Below, in pieces: positions 43,611-53,233 of a stretch of DNA of 64,000 nt. The translations under genes were made by a program, and so were the position numbers. Origin of the DNA: Dethiosulfatarculus sandiegensis (GTDB lineage: Bacteria; Desulfobacterota; Desulfarculia; Desulfarculales; Desulfarculaceae); the NCBI RefSeq assembly GCF_000931935.2, contig NZ_AZAC01000005.1:17756-81755 (forward strand), written 5' to 3'. The notes under the pieces are model-generated. The model did not search any database. It saw nothing but the letters and a program-made list of their open reading frames with translations, and was not told the DNA's origin. Each line of letters begins with the position of its first letter. Positions within the stretch are counted from its first letter, which is position 1.

Positions 43611-44637
43611 TTACAGCATCCTTTCTTTGAATTTCAGAGAGCGGAACCACAGCCTATCAGACTGAAAATTTATTTTTAAGCTTTTAGAAAATACCGATGC
43701 CGCTTACCTCGCAATTAAAATTCAAACATTTCAGGTAAATATCACAGGAATCACCAAAACTATTTTACTAAGTATAATAAGCTGTTCTTTTTAAGCCATA
43801 ACAATCACGTTATTAATTATATAAGTATGAAAGTATGGGTAATAATTAATAATTTCTATTTCTATTTTTAGCCATACAGATCAAAACCGAAGAGCACGAT
43901 TTACTTAATGCCAAGTTTTCCCTATTTTATTTAGATAAAATTACCTGGTTTGTATATTTTTTTAAAAATTAACCTTTTAGCTTTAATTTCAATAACTTTC
44001 ATTTTTCATATAAATTATTCAATTCTCGCCCTATTGCGGCATTGTATTAATCAAGATGTTCACGACACTATACTCCATTCATTTTTTATGAATGATTAAA
44101 TATAGTTACTTAGATTCCTGCTTAAATTAAACATTTTAAAATTTTCCTGTACACTCAAGCAATTGATCCCACCGCAATCAATATTTCCTTTAACCTTATT
44201 GCAGCTCGGGCCGCATCAATAAGCCTCACCCTGCGAATCGACCTCTCAACTGTTAAAAGAAACAGAAAAAATCAAACAATTTCCCCTCTAACAACCAAAG
44301 ACATTGTTGCCAAATTGCAACAATCTGGACTAAGCTATTGAGATAAGATTGGATTGCAAGGAAAAGCGCCCCAAGGGAGCTGCGAACCTTTGGGCAGATC
44401 AGTCCACAAAAAATCGAGGGTGTGCCAATTTGCCTACCCCTCTCTTTGCCCTTCTCATACCCGCCTGTGTATCGGCCACCATCTGTGGGTCCGGTCCCTC
44501 TCACGGCCTTTTTAGCCGTGCCGGAGATGCCTTCCACCCAAACAGCGCGCCATCACCCGGCTCATTTTGGCTTTTATGTTTAAGCCGCCTACAAGCCGGG
44601 GCTTTAACTTGCCGCGCCTTATTGCCAGGGAGTTTCC
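43611..44637. other. AT-rich intergenic region of about 1 kb
   Basis: Between two divergent genes (chemoreceptor and PhoH). Bases 43660-44170 are very AT-rich, with runs of A and T and little coding potential; 44340-44620 is closer to genome average and has only unsupported short frames. It must hold two divergent promoters. No tRNA, CRISPR array or obvious repeat was seen. A small RNA gene or a horizontally acquired remnant cannot be excluded. Confidence 0.5.
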
Positions 44638-46008
44638 ATGTTGAAAACCTTTGTACTCGACACCAACGTACTCCTTCACAACCCCCAATCCCTCTTTGTC
44701 TTTGAAGAAAACACTGTGGTCATCCCGCTTGCCGTTATTGAGGAAATTGATGACTTCAAGGGGCGACAAGATGAAATCGGAGCCAACGCCCGACGAACAT
44801 CGCGGATTCTGGACGAGCTCAGAAGTAAAGGAGACCTATCCAAAGGAGTAGCCTTGGAAAACGGAGGCAGCCTCCGTATTGAAGTCAACCATCGCAGCAT
44901 TGAAAAACTGCCTGAAAACCTCGATGTATTGGACGCAGATAAGCCCGACAACCGCATTCTGGCAGTGGCGCTGAACCTGAAAAGAACCTCTTCCAACCAA
45001 GACGTAACCCTGGTCAGTAAAGACCTCAACCTGAGGCTGAAAGCCGATGTTCTGGGTCTGGCCGCCGAAGACCTTACAAACGACAAGATAGACTATAAAG
45101 AGCTATACTCCGGCCAGGGCGAACTTTTGGTGAGCCAAAGGGAAATAGACGCCCTTTATCGGGATAAAAACCTGGAGCCGCCGGAAGACATCTCCCTTTA
45201 CCCCAACCAACTCCTGACCCTGAAAAGCCGGGAAAACCTATCTGCTTCTGCCCTGGCCAGGTACAACCTTGGTTTGTTAAAACCCGCGGGCCTTACCGGC
45301 AATCAAAATTGTTTTGGTCTCAAACCCAGAAACCGGGAGCAAAATTTTGCTTTGGAGCTATTGCTTGATCCGGATATACCCATTGTCACCCTGGCTGGTG
45401 CGGCCGGAACCGGTAAAACCCTTTTGGCTCTCTCTTCGGCCCTGGAAATGGTTCTTGAACGTAATGTTTACGACAAAATCCTGGTAACCAGGCCGGTTAT
45501 CCCCCTGGATGGTCAGGACTTGGGTTATCTGCCGGGAGACAAGGAAGAAAAGCTGAAGCCCTGGATGGGGCCGATCCAGGATAACCTTGAATTTCTGTTC
45601 AGGAGTTCGGATTACAGGGAACAGCCCTCTTTGTTTGGCGTCAGGGGGGCAAAGTCAGAAAAAGGCAGTATGGGCATGGCCGATTACCTGCAGTTCACCG
45701 GACAATTGGAGATGGAAGCCCTGACCTATATAAGAGGCCGAAGCATATCCCGGCGGTTCATTGTGGTGGATGAGGCCCAGAACTGCACCCTGCACGCGAT
45801 AAAGACCATGCTCACCAGGGTGGGGCATGAATCCAAGATCGTTTTAACCGGAGATATTGACCAAGTTGACCACCCCTATCTGGACTCGGCCAGCAACGGA
45901 CTTTCCCTGGCCGTGGAAAAAATCAAGACATCCAATCTAAGCGGCCATATAACCCTACTAAAGGGAGAGCGCTCTCCAGTCGCCGATTTGGGGGCACGCA
46001 TGCTGTAA
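44638..46008 (+). CDS. PIN-PhoH family ATPase
   Basis: 456 residues. The N-terminal PIN-like RNase domain (MLKTFVLDTNVLLHNPQSLF, then AVIEEIDDFK and later DNRILAVAL, DVTLVSKDLNLRLKA) carries the expected acidic residues. The C-terminal PhoH domain has a Walker A GAAGTGKT (near residue 256), LVTRPVIPLDGQDLGYLPGD, a Walker B-like FIVVDEAQNCTLHAIKTML, and the GDIDQVD motif. Such two-domain proteins are thought to act in RNA unwinding and cleavage. The gene has its own AGGGAG box and a strong terminator after it. Confidence 0.93.
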   Translation: MLKTFVLDTNVLLHNPQSLFVFEENTVVIPLAVIEEIDDFKGRQDEIGANARRTSRILDELRSKGDLSKGVALENGGSLRIEVNHRSIEKLPENLDVLDADKPDNRILAVALNLKRTSSNQDVTLVSKDLNLRLKADVLGLAAEDLTNDKIDYKELYSGQGELLVSQREIDALYRDKNLEPPEDISLYPNQLLTLKSRENLSASALARYNLGLLKPAGLTGNQNCFGLKPRNREQNFALELLLDPDIPIVTLAGAAGTGKTLLALSSALEMVLERNVYDKILVTRPVIPLDGQDLGYLPGDKEEKLKPWMGPIQDNLEFLFRSSDYREQPSLFGVRGAKSEKGSMGMADYLQFTGQLEMEALTYIRGRSISRRFIVVDEAQNCTLHAIKTMLTRVGHESKIVLTGDIDQVDHPYLDSASNGLSLAVEKIKTSNLSGHITLLKGERSPVADLGARML

Positions 46009-46042
46009 AAGTCGATCAAGACACTCCACCCCCAAACGGATC

Positions 46043-46076
46043 AAGAGGCCGCGAAGTTAAACTTCGCGGCCTCTTT
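46043..46076. terminator. Terminator after phoH-like gene
   Basis: AAGAGGCCGCGAAG (46043-46056) pairs exactly with 46062-46075 around TTAAA; three T residues follow. Confidence 0.88.
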
Positions 46077-46218
46077 GCATGGTCACATCTTCATTGAATC
46101 GTAACTGCCAAGTGACATAAACCTGACTTCCTTTTGCTAAAAATCGAGACAGATAAAAACCATTGGTCAAGGCTGACCCGACCATCAAAATCCGAGTCAA
46201 AAAGCAAGGGAACCTGTC

Positions 46219-48048
46219 ATGCAATCCTCAATTGATCAGGAAATTTTTAAAATCAAATTTCCAGCCAAGGCCTTGATTCCTTCGGCTATAAGGCCTATGG
46301 CCGAATCAACCATGAAAAAATTTTTGTATCTCAAAAAATTGGAAGAAATCTATTGGTCCATTCCATCGGAGTTGGATACAAAAAATTTTTTAGCCAGGGC
46401 CCAGGATATTTTAAAAACAAATTGCCTTGTAGACCCCTATGATCTGGCCCGCATACCCAAAAAAGGTCCAGCCGTGGTGGTGGCCAACCACCCCTTTGGG
46501 GGGATTGAAGGGGTCATGATAGGCGAGTTGATGCTCCGCATCAGACCGGATGTCAAGGTCATAGCTAATTATCTGCTCGGCAGCCTTCCCAGATTGCGCG
46601 ATCTTTTCATTTTCGTGGATCCCTTTGAAACCAACTCGGCCATTGAAAAAAACCTGCGCCCTTTGCGCGAGGCAATGCGTTTTGTTGAAGACGGCGGGCT
46701 TTTGGTGGTTTTCCCGGCCGGAGAAGTGGCACACCTGAAGCTTAAATCCCGCAAAGTGGCCGACCCTCTATGGAATCCGTCGGTTGCCCGCATTGTCTCC
46801 CGCACCAAATGCCCTGTGATCCCTGCCTTTTTCCACGGCGCCAACGGACCTTTGTTCCAGGTCATGGGGCTTTTACATCCCAGGCTGCGCACCGCCATGC
46901 TGCCAAGGCAACTGGTCAAATCACCCAGGCAGGGGATCAGGTTAACCATTGGCGGGCCTATTCCCTTTAAGCATATGGCCCACATAGGCAGAGGCAATGA
47001 GCTCACAGATTATCTGAGATGGCGAACCCATCTTCTTAGGAAAACCTGTCGTCAAAAAAACCGTTGGTCCCTTTCTTTTGAACAAGAGCCTGCCAAGGCA
47101 TCTGCCCAGGCGACCTGCCGGGGCCTTTCACCGGCCATCCGGGAGATCACCGAGCTTTCCCCCAAAAACACCCTGGCCCGAAACAAAAACATGCGGGTGG
47201 TGATGGTCAAACGAAATGAAGCGCCTGAACTGGTCAAGGAAATCGGTAGAATGCGAGAAATTGCCTTTCGCCAGGTAGGTGAAGGCACAGGCAAGGAACT
47301 GGATCTTGACCGCTTTGACGACTATTACCTACATCTTTGCCTTTGGGACGATGCAAAGCAGGAACTGGCAGGCGGATATCGCGTAGGATTAAGCGACGAA
47401 ATCATAGATGCTCATGGCATAAACGGTCTCTACACCAGCACACTTTTCAAAATAAAACCCCAATTTTTCAAAAAATTGGGGCCTTCCCTGGAATTGGGGC
47501 GCTCCTTTGTCAGGCCCGAATACCAAAGATCCTATTCAGCCCTTTTACTTTTATGGAAAGGCATAGGCAGTCTGGTGGCGCTAACTCCCAAATATCGTCA
47601 CATATTCGGGCCGGTAAGCGTGAGCAACAACTACCATCCCCTGTCGCGACGGTTTATGATCAAATTCTTTGAAAAACATCTCAAATCAAAATACAGCCTC
47701 TTGGTCCGCCCCCGGCGTCCGGTTAAGTTCCACAGTCCCACAGGCTCAAAAAATCTGGATTTCATTAGTAAAATAAATTCATTGGATGAACTTTCGAGCA
47801 TAATTGCCGATATTGAAGGAGAAGGAAGAGGAGTCCCAATACTCTTGCAGCAATATGTCAAATTGGCCTCCAGGTCTGTAGCCTGGAACCTGGACCCCGA
47901 TTTCGGCAATGTGGTGGATTGTTTCTTATTATCAGATCTTACCAAGGTTGAGCCCAAAATATTGGCCCGCTATTGTGGCCGCAGCGAAGCCGAAAATTTC
48001 CTTAAATACCACGAAATGCAGCCCAAAGGCTTCTCACTCTGCGCCTGA
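46219..48048 (+). CDS. olsF: OlsF-like bifunctional acyltransferase (probable ornithine lipid synthase)
   Basis: 609 residues in two parts. Residues about 60-280 are a PlsC/OlsA-type O-acyltransferase: VVVANHPFGGIEGVMIGEL with its catalytic His at 91, FVDPFETNSAIEKNLRPLREA, and LLVVFPAGEVAH. Residues about 320-600 resemble the OlsB/GNAT N-acyltransferase group (REIAFRQVGEGTGKELDLD, GGYRVGLSDEI, FKKLGPSLELGRSFVRPEYQ, SNNYHPLSRRFMIKF). The fusion of both activities is the known OlsF arrangement, in which the C-terminal part makes lyso-ornithine lipid and the N-terminal part adds the second chain. Product identity needs testing; a different lysolipid acceptor is possible. Confidence 0.85.
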   Translation: MQSSIDQEIFKIKFPAKALIPSAIRPMAESTMKKFLYLKKLEEIYWSIPSELDTKNFLARAQDILKTNCLVDPYDLARIPKKGPAVVVANHPFGGIEGVMIGELMLRIRPDVKVIANYLLGSLPRLRDLFIFVDPFETNSAIEKNLRPLREAMRFVEDGGLLVVFPAGEVAHLKLKSRKVADPLWNPSVARIVSRTKCPVIPAFFHGANGPLFQVMGLLHPRLRTAMLPRQLVKSPRQGIRLTIGGPIPFKHMAHIGRGNELTDYLRWRTHLLRKTCRQKNRWSLSFEQEPAKASAQATCRGLSPAIREITELSPKNTLARNKNMRVVMVKRNEAPELVKEIGRMREIAFRQVGEGTGKELDLDRFDDYYLHLCLWDDAKQELAGGYRVGLSDEIIDAHGINGLYTSTLFKIKPQFFKKLGPSLELGRSFVRPEYQRSYSALLLLWKGIGSLVALTPKYRHIFGPVSVSNNYHPLSRRFMIKFFEKHLKSKYSLLVRPRRPVKFHSPTGSKNLDFISKINSLDELSSIIADIEGEGRGVPILLQQYVKLASRSVAWNLDPDFGNVVDCFLLSDLTKVEPKILARYCGRSEAENFLKYHEMQPKGFSLCA

Positions 48049-48058
48049 GGCAACCTTT

Positions 48059-48090
48059 CCGGTCGATCCATTATTGCTGGGATCGGCCGG
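48059..48090 (+). terminator. Hairpin after olsF-like gene
   Basis: CCGGTCGATCC (48059-48069) pairs with GGATCGGCCGG (48080-48090) with one wobble. No T-run follows. Confidence 0.5.
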
Positions 48091-48293
48091 ACAGAGGCGT
48101 GTGCCGGGAAGCCAGCCTCCACCTCAAGGACTTATATAATTATTTATACAGAAATCTATACCCCAAAGGCAGCCTGGTAATTTTCGCCTTGGCCCTGGAA
48201 AGGGCTCTCAAAGCCCTGTTGCTCAGTCAAAATCAAAGCAGCATAATAGGAGAAGTAATGATTTTTCTATTCTCTTAGCCCGGTTTAATAAAA

Positions 48294-50132
48294 GTGCCCG
48301 CTTTTGGGAAAAAATGTTTAAGAATACTTAAGTTGGCTTTTTACACACTGCCCCTGCTTTTCCTCGTGATTGCCCCTTCCCTTTGCCAGGCTCGAGCATA
48401 TAAAGGCAGGACTGTGGTTGTTAAGGCAAGCCAGACCACTTATAATCTTGGTCCCTACCTTGAATTTCTTGAAGACAAAACCGGTAAGCTAACTCTGAAG
48501 CAGGTGACCAACCCTGAAAACGACGAGCTATTCACCCCCATGGCAGCTAAAACGCTTAACAAGGGGATTACCAAAAGTGTTTTCTGGTTCAAATTTACTT
48601 ATGTTCTTAGCCAATCACCCAGAACAGCGGATTTCAAAAATCACCCTCAATGGCTGTTGTCTCCGGGATTTGCCTTGCCGCAGCGCTGCCTGTGGCAGGT
48701 GTTTGAATCAGACACCCCGTCAATGAAATCCCTGCAAACCGTTACGGATTCCGGCTATGAGCTGACCGGAACACCGAATCACTTTAAAACCGTCTATTTT
48801 AAAGTAGCCAGCCTGGGACCAATGGCTGTTAACCCTAAAATTCTTTCTTTGCATGACTACATCAAAAGTTACAAACTTTTTTTAGTTCTGACCGGTTGTT
48901 TTTTCGGCATTCTCATCGGGGTCGCCTTTTACCATTTGGTAATTTACTTTGCCATTCGAAAGCTAAGTTACTTATGGTATGTATTTCATCTTTTATTCCT
49001 GGGTATTTATTTTATATTTCAAAACGGCTTTGGCAATGCCATTGTTAACGGAATACAATCCGCCCAATCAACAATCCCCGACAGAATACTACTCACTGTC
49101 TCCTTATTCTTTGGGGTGCTATTTGCCAGGGAACACCTCGCCCCAAAAGGCGAATACGCAATCAAACGAAAAATTATCAATTCTATTATCCTTGCTCTAT
49201 CAATCAGTTGCCTGGTCATGCCCTTTGTATCCGCCATATCGGGGAGCATCACCCTAGCCATAATTGGTTTTGTTGCTGCTTGTGCCGCTCTTTTCTTTTC
49301 CTTGGCAGCATGGCAGCATGGCGACAAATATGCTGGATTTTTCCATTTGGCATGGTTGGCCTTTTTGTTGGGGGGGATTGCCTACAGCTTAACTTTCAGC
49401 GGTTTAGTACCCTACAATAAAATCATATTTAACAGCTTACAATTTGGTGCTGCGATCTCGGCCATTGCCTTTGCCGTAAGCCTTGGAAGCAGGATCGAGA
49501 ACCTGAAAAAACAAAAAAACAGCTTTCAAGAACAAGAAAGCAGGATAAGAACCATATTGGATTCCATAACTTCAGGAATACTACTGGTTAACCCTTCAAC
49601 AAATAAAGTAATAGATATTAACAACCAAGCAATTATACTACTTAAAACTAATTATCAGAGTATAGTTGGTGCTAATTGGAAAAATTACTTTGAGTTTTTA
49701 AAGGACAAACCAAAAGATATATCACTGAGCTCTACTGAAACCTTTCACACTGAAGGGAGTATACTTTACTGGCAAGACGAAAAAATTCCTGTCATAGTAG
49801 ACGCCAACCTTATCAAATTAGACAACCAGGATGTACTACTTATTAATTTTAAACAAATTTCAGAACTCAAAAAAGTTGAACAAGAAAGAGAAAAATTAAT
49901 TCAGGAACTCAAGCAGGCGCTTTCTGAAGTGAAAGCTCTGACCGGCCTTTTACCCATTTGTGCCGGATGCAAAAAAATACGTGACGACAAGGGGTATTGG
50001 AACCAAATCGATGATTATTTCAGAGAGCACTCAGATGTTGATTTTTCCCACAGTCTGTGTCCCGACTGTCTACAGAAACTATATCCTGAAATGAGTGACC
50101 TTCTTGGCCCTTCGGATAAAAGAAAAAAATAG
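48294..50132 (+). CDS. 7TM-DISM sensor with PAS domain and C-terminal two-CxxC motif
   Basis: 612 residues, GTG start (no ATG gives the signal peptide). After a signal peptide (LLFLVIAPSLCQARA) comes a periplasmic carbohydrate-binding-like sensor (7TMR-DISMED2; residues 35-185) and seven membrane segments (about 195-400), then a coiled coil, a PAS domain (SRIRTILDSITSGILLVNPST), another coiled coil and a C-terminal module with CAGCKKIRDDKGYWNQIDDY and CPDC (Cys 556/559 and 589/592). That last module recurs at the end of many PAS or receiver proteins and probably binds zinc. There is no kinase, GGDEF or EAL domain, so output must go through partners. The next gene, 3 bp away, is a hybrid kinase. 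Confidence 0.88.
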   Translation: MPAFGKKCLRILKLAFYTLPLLFLVIAPSLCQARAYKGRTVVVKASQTTYNLGPYLEFLEDKTGKLTLKQVTNPENDELFTPMAAKTLNKGITKSVFWFKFTYVLSQSPRTADFKNHPQWLLSPGFALPQRCLWQVFESDTPSMKSLQTVTDSGYELTGTPNHFKTVYFKVASLGPMAVNPKILSLHDYIKSYKLFLVLTGCFFGILIGVAFYHLVIYFAIRKLSYLWYVFHLLFLGIYFIFQNGFGNAIVNGIQSAQSTIPDRILLTVSLFFGVLFAREHLAPKGEYAIKRKIINSIILALSISCLVMPFVSAISGSITLAIIGFVAACAALFFSLAAWQHGDKYAGFFHLAWLAFLLGGIAYSLTFSGLVPYNKIIFNSLQFGAAISAIAFAVSLGSRIENLKKQKNSFQEQESRIRTILDSITSGILLVNPSTNKVIDINNQAIILLKTNYQSIVGANWKNYFEFLKDKPKDISLSSTETFHTEGSILYWQDEKIPVIVDANLIKLDNQDVLLINFKQISELKKVEQEREKLIQELKQALSEVKALTGLLPICAGCKKIRDDKGYWNQIDDYFREHSDVDFSHSLCPDCLQKLYPEMSDLLGPSDKRKK

Positions 50133-50135
50133 TAA

Positions 50136-53100
50136 ATGACCCTTAAATCCCCACCGTCAGTCCGAGAAATACTATGGCCCCTGGCTCTTGGCTTACTTTT
50201 CTTTACGGCCCTTACCATAGGCGCGGCCTTTTGGGTTCAGGAAAGAAACATCGAAACTCAGTGCTATATGAGCTTAGACCGGGTGGAAAAGGCCTACCAT
50301 AACCTCATAACCGAGCACGCCGGAATTTTGGCCTCTCACCTGGATAGCCTGGAAGAAAACCCCACCCTGCGGCAGGTTTTCGTTAACGAGGATTGGAACA
50401 GGCTCAGTAATCTCGCCGGCCCCCTAGTCGAAAAGTTGGGGCATCGTCACCAAATTACACATCTTTTTTTTATAAGCCTGGATAAAACAATTATCCTGCG
50501 CGCCCATCTTCCCCACGAAACCGGTGATAAGGCGGAATTTGCCATCCTAAAATCCGCTGTTCTTAAAAAGGATTTCGCCTGGGGAATTGAAATCGGTAAA
50601 TTCGGCAACCTGGCGCTCAGAGTGGTCAAGCCTTGGCGCATTGGAGGGTTGATTAAGGGCTATATAATGCTCGGCTCAAATCTCGGCCCTATTCTCGACT
50701 TACTCAAAACCAGTCTGGGTATGGAGGCCCTGCTGTTAATCGACAAGAATCAACTAAACATAGATAATTGGCAAAAAGGCCATATTAAAAAAGCTAAAAA
50801 TGCCGAATGGGACGTATTACCAGCACAACTTCTGGCCCATGCCACCCTCAAAGTTGACCAGCAGTTGTTTTCCCAGCTAAAAAATTTACCTTCGGCCCCT
50901 AAAGAAGGTATTTTCCCGCTCTACACAAAAGGAAAAACCTACAAGGCATCTATCATTGACCTTACTGATTTCAGCGGCAAACCTGTTGCACAGTTGATCC
51001 CACTTTTAGACTTTGCCCCTCTTCAAAAGAACAATCGAAAAATTCTGTATTTGCTGGCCATCACTCTTTGCTGTATGGCAGCCGCCTTATTTGCTTTTTT
51101 GCAGGCCCGTGTAAAAGGCCATGACCGGCTTTTGAAAAAAACCGGACAGGACCTATCCAGAGAAATAAAGGAAAGAGGTCGAGCCGAAAGCCAGCTTATG
51201 GCCCACAGGGACCGGCTTTCTGTGGCTGTGGAAGAAAGAACCCGCGATCTTCACCTGAGCAATCAAAAACTTAAAGCCCAAATAATAGAAAAAAAACATG
51301 CCCTGGATGCGCTGCAACAAAGCGAAGCACGTTACAGGAGCATAGTTGAAAATTCCCACGTTGGCATCGGAATTATTGATGACAACTATAGAGTGGTTTA
51401 TGCCAATGACATGACCTGCCGGATCTTTGGTCGGAGAGCCCGTGAGCTGTTCGGTATGGATCTCAGGCATATCGTCGGCTCCAAAGAAGTGGTGGATAGA
51501 TATCAAAGCCGCCAACAGGGATTCGAAGAACCCAACCAATACCAGATAAAGATTATCAGGCCTAATGGCGAGCAAAGAGAAATCGAGGTAATCGTCAGTC
51601 TGATCCAAGGACCAGGGGGCAAAAACTGGACCATTACCCAAATGCTTGACATCACTGACCGTCAGAAGGTGGAAAAAGAACTGCGATTAAGTGAAGAAAA
51701 GCATCGGAATATTCTTTCCAGTATTGATGAAGGATATTTTGAGCTTAATTTAGATGGGAAGATTATCTTTTGTAACGATTCTCTGGCCAGGCAACTGAAC
51801 ATACCTAAAGAACAATTGATAGAAAGACGTTTTCAGGAATTCGTGGATGAAAAAACCTCTGAAATATTTGCCATCCTTTCCAAGGATCCCGGTAACTTTC
51901 ACCAGCCGGTCATCATTTCTGAATGCGAGGTGAAAAAGAAATCTGAGGAAACAAAAATCTTTGAGATATCCGGTTCGATCATATGGGATGAATCAGAAAT
52001 TCCCCAGGGGATCAGAGGTGTTGCCCGCGATGTAACCCAACGGGTGAAAGGGCAGAGGGAAAAGCACAAACAACAAGCGCAGCTTAATCAAGCCCGCAAA
52101 ATGGAAGCAGTGGGCGCCCTGGCCAGTGGTGTGGCCCACGATTTTAATAATGTACTTCAGGCCATCAGCGCCTATGTTGAACTTTTACAAACCTCACATG
52201 ATCTTCAAAGTGAATCCAAAGACACCCTGGCCAAAATGGATCAGGTAATAGAGAGGGCGGCCCAACTGGTGCGGCACCTTTTAAGTTTTGGCCGTGAGGA
52301 TGAGGTCGAAACCCAAAGGCTGGATCTGAATCGGATTATTTTACAGGTGGCCGATATATTGAGGCACACCCTGCCAAAAATGATAGAGATTGAAACAGAC
52401 CTCAGCCAGACTCCTCCCATCATACAAGGAGAGCCCAGCCGTTTGGAGCAGGTGCTTATGAACCTGGGCATCAACGCCAAGGACGCCATGCCCGAGGGAG
52501 GAACCCTTAGTCTCAGCACCTCACTGGCCAGTTTGGGCGAAACCCACCTGGCGCTTAATCCCAAAGCCAGACCGGGAGACCACATTAAGTTGACCGTATC
52601 CGACACAGGTACAGGCATGGACGAAATGACCAAGGAGCACCTTTTTGAGCCGTTTTTCACCACAAAAAAACCGGGACAGGGCACAGGGCTGGGAATGGCC
52701 ACGGTTTATGGCATCGTCAACAGTCTAAACGGACATATTGTTTTTGAAAGCGCCCTGGGCAAAGGCACTACCTTTGATATCTATTTTCCAGTGAAGAAAC
52801 AAAAACAAGCTGACATCCCAATGAAAACCTCAACTCCGAATATGCAGGCGACGTTGTCGGCAAATGAAACCACCATTCTCCTGGTGGACGATGAAGAAAT
52901 TATCTTGGAGGTAGCCAAAAGCCTGTTAAAGGATTTCGGTTACCTTGTGCACACAGCATCCAATGGAGAAGCCGCTCTTGAATTGATCCAAAAAGATCCA
53001 ACCGCCTTTGATGCGATCATATTGGATTTGAACATGCCCGGTATCGGGGGGCACAAAACACTCACTGAAATTCTAAAAATAAATCCCCAGGCCAAGGTGC

Positions 53101-53231
53101 TTATAGCCAGCGGCTATGCCTCTGCTGAAATGACCCGGCAAAACCTGGAGGCCGGGGCCAAGGCATTTTTAAATAAGCCCTTCAGGATGAAAACCTTGAC
53201 CGAAAAATTACGACAGGTATTGGCTCAATAA
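50136..53231 (+). CDS. Membrane hybrid sensor histidine kinase (PAS-PAS-HisKA-HATPase-REC)
   Basis: 1031 residues. Membrane segment near 15-33, a periplasmic double-Cache-like sensor, a second membrane segment near 305-325, coiled coil, two PAS domains (about 395-515 and 525-645), HisKA with GVAHDFNNVLQAISAYVELL (phospho-His about 668), HATPase (NLGINAKDAM; DTGTGMDEMTKEHLFEPFF; GQGTGLGMATVYGIV) and a C-terminal receiver with DD and the phospho-acceptor Asp near 964 (ILDLNMPG). No HPt domain, so an external phosphotransferase or direct autoregulation is likely. The gene follows the 7TM sensor by 3 bp, hence a probable operon and joint signalling. Confidence 0.95.
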   Translation: MTLKSPPSVREILWPLALGLLFFTALTIGAAFWVQERNIETQCYMSLDRVEKAYHNLITEHAGILASHLDSLEENPTLRQVFVNEDWNRLSNLAGPLVEKLGHRHQITHLFFISLDKTIILRAHLPHETGDKAEFAILKSAVLKKDFAWGIEIGKFGNLALRVVKPWRIGGLIKGYIMLGSNLGPILDLLKTSLGMEALLLIDKNQLNIDNWQKGHIKKAKNAEWDVLPAQLLAHATLKVDQQLFSQLKNLPSAPKEGIFPLYTKGKTYKASIIDLTDFSGKPVAQLIPLLDFAPLQKNNRKILYLLAITLCCMAAALFAFLQARVKGHDRLLKKTGQDLSREIKERGRAESQLMAHRDRLSVAVEERTRDLHLSNQKLKAQIIEKKHALDALQQSEARYRSIVENSHVGIGIIDDNYRVVYANDMTCRIFGRRARELFGMDLRHIVGSKEVVDRYQSRQQGFEEPNQYQIKIIRPNGEQREIEVIVSLIQGPGGKNWTITQMLDITDRQKVEKELRLSEEKHRNILSSIDEGYFELNLDGKIIFCNDSLARQLNIPKEQLIERRFQEFVDEKTSEIFAILSKDPGNFHQPVIISECEVKKKSEETKIFEISGSIIWDESEIPQGIRGVARDVTQRVKGQREKHKQQAQLNQARKMEAVGALASGVAHDFNNVLQAISAYVELLQTSHDLQSESKDTLAKMDQVIERAAQLVRHLLSFGREDEVETQRLDLNRIILQVADILRHTLPKMIEIETDLSQTPPIIQGEPSRLEQVLMNLGINAKDAMPEGGTLSLSTSLASLGETHLALNPKARPGDHIKLTVSDTGTGMDEMTKEHLFEPFFTTKKPGQGTGLGMATVYGIVNSLNGHIVFESALGKGTTFDIYFPVKKQKQADIPMKTSTPNMQATLSANETTILLVDDEEIILEVAKSLLKDFGYLVHTASNGEAALELIQKDPTAFDAIILDLNMPGIGGHKTLTEILKINPQAKVLIASGYASAEMTRQNLEAGAKAFLNKPFRMKTLTEKLRQVLAQ

Positions 53232-53233
53232 AT

